A DNA stretch of 64,000 nucleotides from Nitrospinaceae bacterium UBA7883 (lineage in GTDB: Bacteria; Nitrospinota_A; UBA7883): positions 1-64,000 of the forward strand of contig DLRR01000021.1 of NCBI GenBank assembly GCA_002500605.1, in the 5' to 3' direction. Positions 54,503 through 61,370 of this stretch are shown here, piece by piece. The number at the start of each line of letters is the position of its first letter. Position 1 is the stretch's first letter. The notes under the pieces are model-generated. The model was not told where the DNA came from. It saw only the letters and a program-made list of their open reading frames with translations, and did not search any database. The translations under genes were made by a program, and so were the position numbers.

Positions 54503-55225
54503 ATGAATCACTATAACAACAACAAAGACGAGACTCCGGGGTTAGCCCAAACACCACCTAAATGGCTCAAATGGTTTTTAATTCTCAATATCGTTTCCCT
54601 AGCAGGTTTAATGATGTGGGAACTGGGCTCTGCTGTGTATAAAAGTACGGACGAGATTACAGTTGAACTTCAAAAGAAAGCCGCACAAGTGGAACTAGCT
54701 ACTTCACAAAATCCCAGCTCAAAGGATCTTGGTGCTGAACTTAGCGAAGAGATAGAGTATGTAATCGATGCCACAAGTCCAAACAAATGGGTGCATTTCA
54801 ACTTTTCCAATAGTTCGTGGTTCCAAAGTAGCTCAATTTCCAAAGAGCAGTTAAATTGGGATATAGCTATACGTAGGGCCAAGATAGTCACCAATAGTGG
54901 GATGACCTCACCAAAAGGGAAAGTGCTGGTGGCATCAGTAAACGCAACATCATTAAGCCAGGTTAGCAGGGCCCCAAAAAACGGATACGAGGCCGATATT
55001 ATACCCGATGGAAGCATCGAAACTTCTAGCCCTATACTCGACAAGTGGTACAGATACGATTTCTGGACTCATAAGTTAAAACCAAAAAAGTTGGTTTATA
55101 TTGTTAAAACATGGAACGAACGTTTGGCTAAGTTTATAATCGTCAGTTATTACTGTGAATCGGCTCCTGCCTGTTTCACCATAAGGTTTCAATATCAAGG
55201 CAACCTTAGCAACAGTCTAAACTAG
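54503..55225 (+). CDS. membrane-anchored HmuY-like protein
   Basis: A 240-residue protein. A short cytoplasmic N-terminus and one anchor helix (~23-42) lead to a periplasmic domain (~85-235). That domain carries the HmuY-type landmarks NWDIAIRRAKIVTNSGMTSP, WYRYDFWTHKLKPKK, and YIVKTWNERLAKFIIVSYY. HmuY of Porphyromonas is a haem-binding lipoprotein; the haem-coordinating histidines are not obviously conserved here, so haem binding is not assured. Location between cytochrome gene clusters suggests a haem or redox-related role. Confidence 0.7.
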   Translation: MNHYNNNKDETPGLAQTPPKWLKWFLILNIVSLAGLMMWELGSAVYKSTDEITVELQKKAAQVELATSQNPSSKDLGAELSEEIEYVIDATSPNKWVHFNFSNSSWFQSSSISKEQLNWDIAIRRAKIVTNSGMTSPKGKVLVASVNATSLSQVSRAPKNGYEADIIPDGSIETSSPILDKWYRYDFWTHKLKPKKLVYIVKTWNERLAKFIIVSYYCESAPACFTIRFQYQGNLSNSLN

Positions 55226-55383
55226 CGCACACTTGCTGGATACAATCTTTCCAGCATGGTAAGTTCATTGCCAGCCCGGAATTTCCAATTATCGTATTTC
55301 TTTGTTGATGACATGCAATGAAAGAAATGGGCACCAACAAGGGTTATCACCACTATAACCAGTGCTGTTTTAACTGCTGCCAA
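55222..55383 (-). CDS. possible 53-residue single-helix small protein (TTG start)
   Basis: A minus-strand frame starting at TTG (55383) with AAGGA 6 nt upstream, encoding AAVKTALVIVVITLVGAHFF followed by a polar tail ending in ERLYPASVR. It has one predicted helix (~5-22). Its TAG stop shares the sequence CTAG with the stop of the convergent HmuY-like gene. The lack of an ATG and of any family I recognise keeps confidence low; it could be a gene remnant. Confidence 0.35.
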   Translation of the reverse strand: MAAVKTALVIVVITLVGAHFFHCMSSTKKYDNWKFRAGNELTMLERLYPASVR

Positions 55384-55604
55384 AAAACGTCCTTGTATTC
55401 CACGACCGAATAAAACCAGTTGGCATAATATTTGCGAATTGTATTCGCTGAATGAAAGTTATGTTTGGTTTGTAGGTTAGAAGTTAAACCATTTAAGCCT
55501 TGTATAGGGCTCTGTTTCTCCTCTTAAACCTAATTTTAACTTTTGAAATGTGGGGGCTGTTCTAAAGTCGCTACCCTTATTAAATGGCGCAGGGAGTTCG
55601 ATTT
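55226..55604 (+). other. upstream region of the peroxidase/Rieske/molybdoenzyme cluster
   Basis: About 380 bp. It holds the possible minus-strand small ORF (55222-55383), the sigma-54-like promoter at 55421-55436, and a leader of about 160 nt before the first peroxidase gene. I do not see a copy of the TATTGT-N3-ACAATA palindrome here. Confidence 0.45.
55421..55436 (+). promoter_or_regulatory. candidate sigma-54 promoter of the Idr/Aio-like cluster
   Basis: TGGCATAATATTTGCG has the sigma-54 -24/-12 form: TGGCAT with GG at 55422-55423, then 10 bases, then GC at 55434-55435 within TTGC. Initiation would be near 55447, giving a 5' leader of about 158 nt. This is the best consensus match of the three such sites in the island. 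Confidence 0.55.
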
Positions 55605-56723
55605 ATGAAATTTTTTACTAACAAAATTTATAATTACTCAACTATTTTGATGGTGCTTGTAGTTGCAGTTCTATTCACCTCTGTACAGTCACAAGCATCT
55701 GACATCGGCCCCTTGCCGAAATTAAAAATTGACGCCGTCAAAGCAAAACTTGGTAAAGCGTTATTTTTCGACCCACGACTTTCCGGGGATTCGGCAATTA
55801 GTTGCGGCACTTGCCATGACCCAAAAGAGGGTTGGACAAAACATGTCGCGGTGGGTGATGCATATCCCGGGAGTAAACATTTTAGAAATGCACCAACGAT
55901 ACTTAACACAGCTTACAAAAAAACTCTTGGCATTCCTTGGCATTGGGATGGTCGAATTGGAACTTCGTTAAATGACATGACTCGCGACCAAATCACAGAC
56001 ACATATGTGATGAATATGGACATGCGGATCATGCAGGAGCGCCTAAAGCAGGTGCCTATGTACGTGAAGTTATTCAAACAAGCTTATGGAAAAGAGCCAT
56101 CCAACGGGTTAGTACGAAAGGCAATTCCAGAATTTTTAAAAACTGTTGTCTCAAAAAATGTGCCTTTTGATAAAGGCACACTTTCACCCGAACAAAAACA
56201 AGGCATGGAGCTTTTCAAAGGAAAGGCCGGATGTATAAGTTGCCATAATGGTCCTATGTTCTCAGATGGGTTACCACATAACACTGGCGTCCCTGAGAAC
56301 GCGGATATTTTTAAAAATCCACAGCGTCATGTCACATACCTTACCTTCATGTATGGTCTTGGAGTCCAGAATAGGCTTAACTGGCGACGTGATGTTGGCT
56401 ATTTTACTGTTAGCCATAATGAAAATGACCTTGGCAAGTTCATCACGCCAACCCTGAGAGAACTCAAATATACAGCACCATACATGCACAATGGCATGAT
56501 AGGGACCTTAGAAGATGTAATTGAGTTCTACAACAAGGGTGGTGGAAAAGACCGACCAGGGCTAAAGGACTCAGCGATGAAGCCTTTAAAACTTACGAAG
56601 TCGGAAAAAAAGGCATTAAAAACGTTCTTACTTTCCTTGTCTGGTGATAACCCATCGATTGATGTTGGCAAGCCAGACCTTTCTTATCCTGTAATCGCTA
56701 ACTGGTATAAAACCAAGAATTAA
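55605..56723 (+). CDS. di-haem cytochrome c peroxidase family protein (IdrP1/IdrP2-like)
   Basis: A 372-residue periplasmic MauG/CcpA-type protein with a signal peptide (~1-32). Haem motif 1 is CGTCH (Cys67-His71) after LGKALFFDPRLSGD; haem motif 2 is CISCH near residue 210. The C-terminal ITPTLRELKYTAPYMHNG and TLEDVIEFYNKGGG segments are typical of the family. The ATG at 55605 with AGGGAG upstream is preferred to 55584. It is first of a four-gene plus-strand cluster, 14 bp before a second peroxidase. In iodate reducers such peroxidases are proposed to remove H2O2 formed at the molybdoenzyme. Confidence 0.88.
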   Translation: MKFFTNKIYNYSTILMVLVVAVLFTSVQSQASDIGPLPKLKIDAVKAKLGKALFFDPRLSGDSAISCGTCHDPKEGWTKHVAVGDAYPGSKHFRNAPTILNTAYKKTLGIPWHWDGRIGTSLNDMTRDQITDTYVMNMDMRIMQERLKQVPMYVKLFKQAYGKEPSNGLVRKAIPEFLKTVVSKNVPFDKGTLSPEQKQGMELFKGKAGCISCHNGPMFSDGLPHNTGVPENADIFKNPQRHVTYLTFMYGLGVQNRLNWRRDVGYFTVSHNENDLGKFITPTLRELKYTAPYMHNGMIGTLEDVIEFYNKGGGKDRPGLKDSAMKPLKLTKSEKKALKTFLLSLSGDNPSIDVGKPDLSYPVIANWYKTKN

Positions 56724-56737
56724 GTAAAGGAGGAAAT

Positions 56738-57925
56738 ATGTTCAAGGGTAATTATTGGCTTGCACTTGTAATCGCAGCCACTTTTATATCTGTAGCCTCC
56801 TTGACTGCAGTTCCAGTTTTCGCAGCTGGTGATCCAGATTTTGATCCGCCGTTAGTGCCACTTCCAGCTCACCCTCCCATTCCAGCGGATAATAAGTCAT
56901 CTACCGCTATTTACCCAGCCAAGATGGGACCAAAGCAGGAGTTGGGCTATTTGCTATTTTTCGATCCCAAACTAACTGGGGATGCTTCTTTATCATGCGG
57001 TACATGTCACCATCCGGACACTGGCTGGGGTTTTAATGACCCGATAAGCAGGGGATATCCTGGTACGGTACATTGGAGAAATTCCCAAACAATAGTAAAT
57101 ACTGGTTATTTTCATAAACTGTTTTGGGCTGGTTCAGTTACGAGCCTAGAGTCCCAAGCTCCGGCTGCAAATAAAGGAGGGGTCGCTGGTAACGGGGAAG
57201 ATGACATGATGGAATCAAGACTCCAAATGACACCAGAGTACCGTCAACGGTGGAAGGAAGTTTTCGGTTACGATCGGCCTTTGATTAAGGATGCATGGCG
57301 GGCTATAGCCGCTTTTGAGCGTTACATGTCCCAGACTGACACTCCTTATGACAGCTTCCTTAAGGGTGACAACAAAGCTCTCACGGCTTCGCAAAAACGT
57401 GGCCTCGAGTTGTTTAAAGGAAAAGCGAACTGTGTTGAGTGCCATAACGGTCCTATGCTAACCGATGAAAAGTACTACAACTTAGATGTTCCTAATCCGG
57501 TGGAATGGACCGAATCAGGTCTTGCTCAGATTAGTTATCGCTTTGAAATTTACGCAAAAGGTGTGACTGAAAAGCTTTATCGCGAATCCAAGCATGACCT
57601 TGGAGCATATTTCCGTGGTAAAAACCCACAGGACATAGGCAAGTTTCGCACAGCAACCCTTCGTTATCTGAGTTATTCAACTCCATTTATGCATAACGGG
57701 GCTTTCTTCACCCTAGAGGAAGTTGTAGATTTCTACAACGAAGGCGGAGGGGAAAGTGATCTGCTGAACACAAAAACTAAAATTCTGAAACCATTGAACC
57801 TCACAGATGATGAGAAAGCAGATCTTGTGGAGTTTCTTGGTTCTATGAGTGGAGAAGAGATTAAGCTTCCATTTCCAAAGATTCCACCTATAGCAGCATT
57901 TGATGACTGGCAACCAAAAAAATAA
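56738..57925 (+). CDS. second di-haem cytochrome c peroxidase family protein (IdrP-like)
   Basis: A 395-residue periplasmic protein with a signal peptide (~1-30) and a Pro-rich linker. Haem motif 1 is CGTCH (Cys87-His91) after LGYLLFFDPKLTGD; haem motif 2 is CVECH near residue 232. The conserved TATLRYLSYSTPFMHNG and TLEEVVDFYNEGGG segments are present. A perfect AAGGAGG site precedes the ATG. It has an insertion after motif 1 (about residues 125-160, SLESQAPAANKGG) absent from the first copy, so the pair is diverged rather than a recent duplication. A hairpin and the Rieske gene follow. Confidence 0.88.
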   Translation: MFKGNYWLALVIAATFISVASLTAVPVFAAGDPDFDPPLVPLPAHPPIPADNKSSTAIYPAKMGPKQELGYLLFFDPKLTGDASLSCGTCHHPDTGWGFNDPISRGYPGTVHWRNSQTIVNTGYFHKLFWAGSVTSLESQAPAANKGGVAGNGEDDMMESRLQMTPEYRQRWKEVFGYDRPLIKDAWRAIAAFERYMSQTDTPYDSFLKGDNKALTASQKRGLELFKGKANCVECHNGPMLTDEKYYNLDVPNPVEWTESGLAQISYRFEIYAKGVTEKLYRESKHDLGAYFRGKNPQDIGKFRTATLRYLSYSTPFMHNGAFFTLEEVVDFYNEGGGESDLLNTKTKILKPLNLTDDEKADLVEFLGSMSGEEIKLPFPKIPPIAAFDDWQPKK

Positions 57926-57927
57926 CT

Positions 57928-57954
57928 AAAGCGCATGGCTTATCCATGCGCTTT
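57928..57954 (+). other. strong intra-operon hairpin between peroxidase and Rieske genes
   Basis: AAAGCGCATGG and CCATGCGCTTT form a perfect 11-bp stem with a 5-base loop (CTTAT). No U-tract follows (GTAAAG), so it is unlikely to be a full terminator. It may be an mRNA-processing or 3'-end-stabilising element that sets different levels for the peroxidases and the Rieske/molybdoenzyme genes. Confidence 0.6.
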
Positions 57955-57985
57955 GTAAAGATAATCTAAATGTTTGAGGTGACAT

Positions 57986-58507
57986 ATGAGTGAAACAGAG
58001 ATGGGAAAAGGCGCTTGTGCAAATAGGCGCGAATTCCTCCTAAGCGGCGGTATTACTGCTGCAATGATGATGCTTGGGACAAAACCTATGATGGCTGAGG
58101 CCAAGGTGGTCGGATACCCAAGAAAGAAAATTGGCAAGCTAAGCAGGCTCAAGTCTGGAAGGCCAATTGATTTCAACTACCCTGATGAAGATTCTGAAAA
58201 TATATTAATAAAGCTTAGCAAACCAGCTGGTGGTGGTGTTGGTAAAAATGCCAATGTTGTTGCATTCAACAAGCTCTGCACGCATATGGGTGGAACTGTT
58301 ACGGACGGTGGATACCACCATTCAGATGCTGTTGCAGGCCCTTGCCCTTTTCACCTTTCAACGTTCGATCTTTCGCGCCATGGAATGATTGTGGCTGGAC
58401 ACGCTACGCAGAGCCTGCCACAAATTCAGTTGGAGGTGAAGGGAGATGATATTTATGCCGTCGGCGTAATGGGGCTTATTTACGGCCGAAACAAAAACCT
58501 TGGCTAA
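57986..58507 (+). CDS. Tat-exported Rieske [2Fe-2S] subunit (IdrB/AioB-like)
   Basis: A 173-residue protein. The N-terminal NRREFLLSGG with a following hydrophobic stretch (~20-36) is a twin-arginine signal. The Rieske cluster ligands are Cys98-His100 (CTHMGG) and Cys120-His123 (CPFH). The following FDLSRHGMIVAGHATQSLPQI is the conserved Rieske region of the arsenite-oxidase small subunit family. GAGG lies just before the ATG. The molybdoenzyme has no signal peptide, so it is presumably exported as a complex with this subunit, as in Aio. It is 23 bp upstream of the molybdoenzyme gene. Confidence 0.9.
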   Translation: MSETEMGKGACANRREFLLSGGITAAMMMLGTKPMMAEAKVVGYPRKKIGKLSRLKSGRPIDFNYPDEDSENILIKLSKPAGGGVGKNANVVAFNKLCTHMGGTVTDGGYHHSDAVAGPCPFHLSTFDLSRHGMIVAGHATQSLPQIQLEVKGDDIYAVGVMGLIYGRNKNLG

Positions 58508-58530
58508 TAATACATAAGGAAAGATTGATC

Positions 58531-61275
58531 ATGAGCATTACAAAATTTAGTACCAAAGATACAGTGCCAATACCGCCATCAGACGCCGACGTTCTTACAA
58601 CCGCATGTGACTATTGTGTAGTAGCATGCGGATACAAAATATACAGATGGCCTGTTGGCAAAGAGGGTGGAACCAAAGCAAAACAAAATGCCTTAGGTGT
58701 TGACTACCCAGTTTCACCTTTGTCGGGTAAATGGATAGGTCCAAACCAGCATAACGTTGCTTTGTATAACGGTAAACTTCACAACGTTGTTGTCCTCCCT
58801 GATGGCGATGCAGAAGCTGTCAACCTTTCCGGTGATCATTCCATCCGAGGTGGCGCTATATCACAACGTTGTTACAACCCTAATTCCCCAACACACGACC
58901 GGCTCAAAAGTCCGTTAGTCCGGGTAAACGACACTTTAATGCCTGTCGACTGGGACACTGCACTGGATGTATGTGCTGAACTGTCAAATTACACTATAAA
59001 TAAATTCGGTGAGCAAGCATGGGCTCAAAAAACTTTTTCATACGAGTTTTATGAGAACACATATGCCCTAACCAAGTTTGCCAGACGCTATATTAATACA
59101 CCTGCCTGGGCACCACACGATCAGCCTGGCCCAGGGAGCGCTACTGCTGGGTTCCGAGATACTGGTTTTGAAAACTTTGCTCCATCCTATTGGGACTGGG
59201 GTAACTCAGAAGTTGTGTTTATATCTGGTACTGACCCATATGAAACTAAGACTGTTCTTTTCACCGAATGGTTTTTACCAGCTGTACGCAACAGAGGACA
59301 AAAGCTAATTTTTGTCCTTCCAAGAAAAACTACTGGTGCTGCTTTCGCCGAAAAGAACGGTGGCTTATTCTTGCAGATCACACCAGGCACCGATACAGTT
59401 TTGCAATTGGCCATAAGTCGGTACATAATTGAAAAAGGGTGGCAAGATAAAGAGTGGATAAATAAATGGGTAGCCAATAAGTGGGAAACTGACAGCGGGT
59501 TTGGTCAAGGTACTAGGAATACACCATGGCAATGGCGTACCACTTGGGGCAAGTTTCAAACCAAGGGATTTGATGACTACAAGAAGTGGCTATTCTCTCA
59601 AAAAGAGGCGGAAATGGCTACAGCCTCAAAGATTACTGGCATTCCTGCTTCCAAGATAAAAGCTGCCGCTACCATGATGGCCAAACCCAAGGCAGATGGC
59701 AGCCGAGTCAAAACTTCCATCGGGATCGAAAAAGGTAACTACTGGTCTAATAATTATCTCAACACCACATCTGTAGCTGCTATGGCAGTTATTCTCGGAG
59801 CTGGCGGCCGGCCCGGGCAGGTTGTTGGTCGTTTTGGAGGTCATCAGCGTGGTGGAATGAGCGGTGGAGGATACCCGAGATCTAAGTCGCCCGAGAAACA
59901 AGAAGGTAGACGCAAAAAGCCAATTGATCTTGATCGTTGGTTTGTTTCTGGGCACGTGCGTTTTGCTCATGTTGTTGGTACCACATGGACATCAGCCATG
60001 GGTGGAACACAATCAATTCAAAGTATGTTTAACAAGCTTACTAGGAAAAACCCACACCAGATTAAATCCCGCAAGAAAGAAGAAATTATTGACTCCCTTA
60101 AAAAGCGCATGGATAGCGGTGGGACTGTTGTTGTTAACCAGGATATTTATCTGCGTGACCCCATTGGAGCAAAATACGCAGATATAGTCCTTCCGGCTTC
60201 TGGCTGGGGAGAAGATGATTTTGCCAGAAACAATGGTGAAAGGCGTTTGAGGCTATACTCAAAGTTCATGGATGCCCCAGGATTAGCCAAACCCGACTGG
60301 TGGATTGTGGGTCAATGGGCTACTAAAATGGGTTTTAAAGGCTTTAACTGGAAAAACTCAAATGAAGTATTTGAGGAGGCGGCCCGATTCAGCAGAAAGG
60401 GTATACGTGCGTATCACAACCTTGTGTTCATGGCAAAGAAAAATGGAATAAAGGGCCACGAAGCGCTACGCAAGTTTGGTACCAAGGGAATTCAAACGCC
60501 AATCTTAATGGTGCCTAAAGAGTGGAAAGAGAACCGTCCTGGGCAGCAGTATGTTAGTGCCGAAACTGGGCTTACGTGGAATGGCTATAAATTAGCTGGG
60601 ACAGTTAGGGCTCATGATACAGAAAGGGTAATGCCAGAGACCGGTCCTGCTGTGACCACAGTGTGGCCTAAATGGCTTACGCATTTCAACTCACAGTCAG
60701 GCAAACTAAACATGCTGAAATCACCATGGAATCTTTTTTCCGATTTTTACGATGAAATCTCTCCTAAAGGTGATGAATTATGGATCACCAACGGTAGAAT
60801 TAATGAAGTATGGCAATCGGGATTTGACGACATGGAAAGAAGACCAATGATCATGAAAAGGTGGCCCGAGAATTGGATTGAAATTCATCCTGACGATGCA
60901 AAATCGAGAGGCATTGAAAGTGGTGACTATGTGATGGCTTACAGCAACAGGGTGCCTGTTCAGAAAGATTACAACCAAGCATCCCATCCAGGCGATTTTC
61001 AATACTCTACATTGAAAAAGAATGGGCATATTAGGTTTGACTCTGCCTCTATCACTGGTGTAGCCATTGTCACTTCAGTCGTCAAGAAGGGAACGAGTTG
61101 GACATATTTCTTACATCCGGAACAGTCTGCCAACAGCCTCGTAGCTATGGTTCCGGACCCAATTACCAACCGCTACAGATTCAAGCTTGGAGTAGGCAAG
61201 ATTAAAAAACTTGGAGAATCTCCTTATAAGAACAGCTTTGATTCGATGAGTTTTGCCAGGCGTGATATAGTTTAG
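58531..61275 (+). CDS. arsenite-oxidase-family molybdopterin catalytic subunit, iodate-reductase-like (IdrA-like)
   Basis: A 914-residue DMSO-reductase-superfamily protein. The N-terminal cluster motif is C26-x2-C29-x3-C33 (TTACDYCVVACGYK), the AioA/IdrA form. Ser104 in DHSIRGG seems to stand where a fourth Cys would bind, which fits a [3Fe-4S] cluster. The molybdopterin-binding body follows (SGTDPYETKT, GIEKGNYWSNNY, GGHQRGG, LPASGWGEDDFARNNGERR), and a C-terminal MopB-type domain (~750-900). The start at 58531 has AAGGA upstream. Order peroxidase-peroxidase-Rieske-molybdoenzyme gives the full gene set of iodate reductase. Arsenite oxidase clusters lack the two peroxidases. Substrate identity is inferred, not shown. 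Confidence 0.8.
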   Translation: MSITKFSTKDTVPIPPSDADVLTTACDYCVVACGYKIYRWPVGKEGGTKAKQNALGVDYPVSPLSGKWIGPNQHNVALYNGKLHNVVVLPDGDAEAVNLSGDHSIRGGAISQRCYNPNSPTHDRLKSPLVRVNDTLMPVDWDTALDVCAELSNYTINKFGEQAWAQKTFSYEFYENTYALTKFARRYINTPAWAPHDQPGPGSATAGFRDTGFENFAPSYWDWGNSEVVFISGTDPYETKTVLFTEWFLPAVRNRGQKLIFVLPRKTTGAAFAEKNGGLFLQITPGTDTVLQLAISRYIIEKGWQDKEWINKWVANKWETDSGFGQGTRNTPWQWRTTWGKFQTKGFDDYKKWLFSQKEAEMATASKITGIPASKIKAAATMMAKPKADGSRVKTSIGIEKGNYWSNNYLNTTSVAAMAVILGAGGRPGQVVGRFGGHQRGGMSGGGYPRSKSPEKQEGRRKKPIDLDRWFVSGHVRFAHVVGTTWTSAMGGTQSIQSMFNKLTRKNPHQIKSRKKEEIIDSLKKRMDSGGTVVVNQDIYLRDPIGAKYADIVLPASGWGEDDFARNNGERRLRLYSKFMDAPGLAKPDWWIVGQWATKMGFKGFNWKNSNEVFEEAARFSRKGIRAYHNLVFMAKKNGIKGHEALRKFGTKGIQTPILMVPKEWKENRPGQQYVSAETGLTWNGYKLAGTVRAHDTERVMPETGPAVTTVWPKWLTHFNSQSGKLNMLKSPWNLFSDFYDEISPKGDELWITNGRINEVWQSGFDDMERRPMIMKRWPENWIEIHPDDAKSRGIESGDYVMAYSNRVPVQKDYNQASHPGDFQYSTLKKNGHIRFDSASITGVAIVTSVVKKGTSWTYFLHPEQSANSLVAMVPDPITNRYRFKLGVGKIKKLGESPYKNSFDSMSFARRDIV

Positions 61276-61296
61276 CCCTTATTACTATAGCTTGAA

Positions 61297-61331
61297 AGCC
61301 GGCAGAATCCTTTATTTGGATTTTGTCGGCT
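61297..61331 (+). terminator. hairpin after the molybdoenzyme gene
   Basis: AGCCGGCAGAATCC and GGATTTTGTCGGCT form a 14-bp stem with two G-T wobbles around a 7-base loop, 22 bp after the molybdoenzyme stop. There is no clear U-tract, so termination is partial or structural. It overlaps a TTG (61323) that could otherwise start the next gene, which favours the ATG at 61371 for that gene. Confidence 0.5.
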
Positions 61332-61370
61332 AATCTAGCTATCTACTGTTTTAATCTGGCATTAAATCAA

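Noticed and set aside
58531..61275. Simple arsenite oxidase (AioA) annotation
   Set aside because: The enzyme family fits, but the adjacent pair of di-haem peroxidases is the mark of iodate reductase clusters. No arsenic resistance or sensing genes (ars, aioXSR) are seen. The choice remains an inference.
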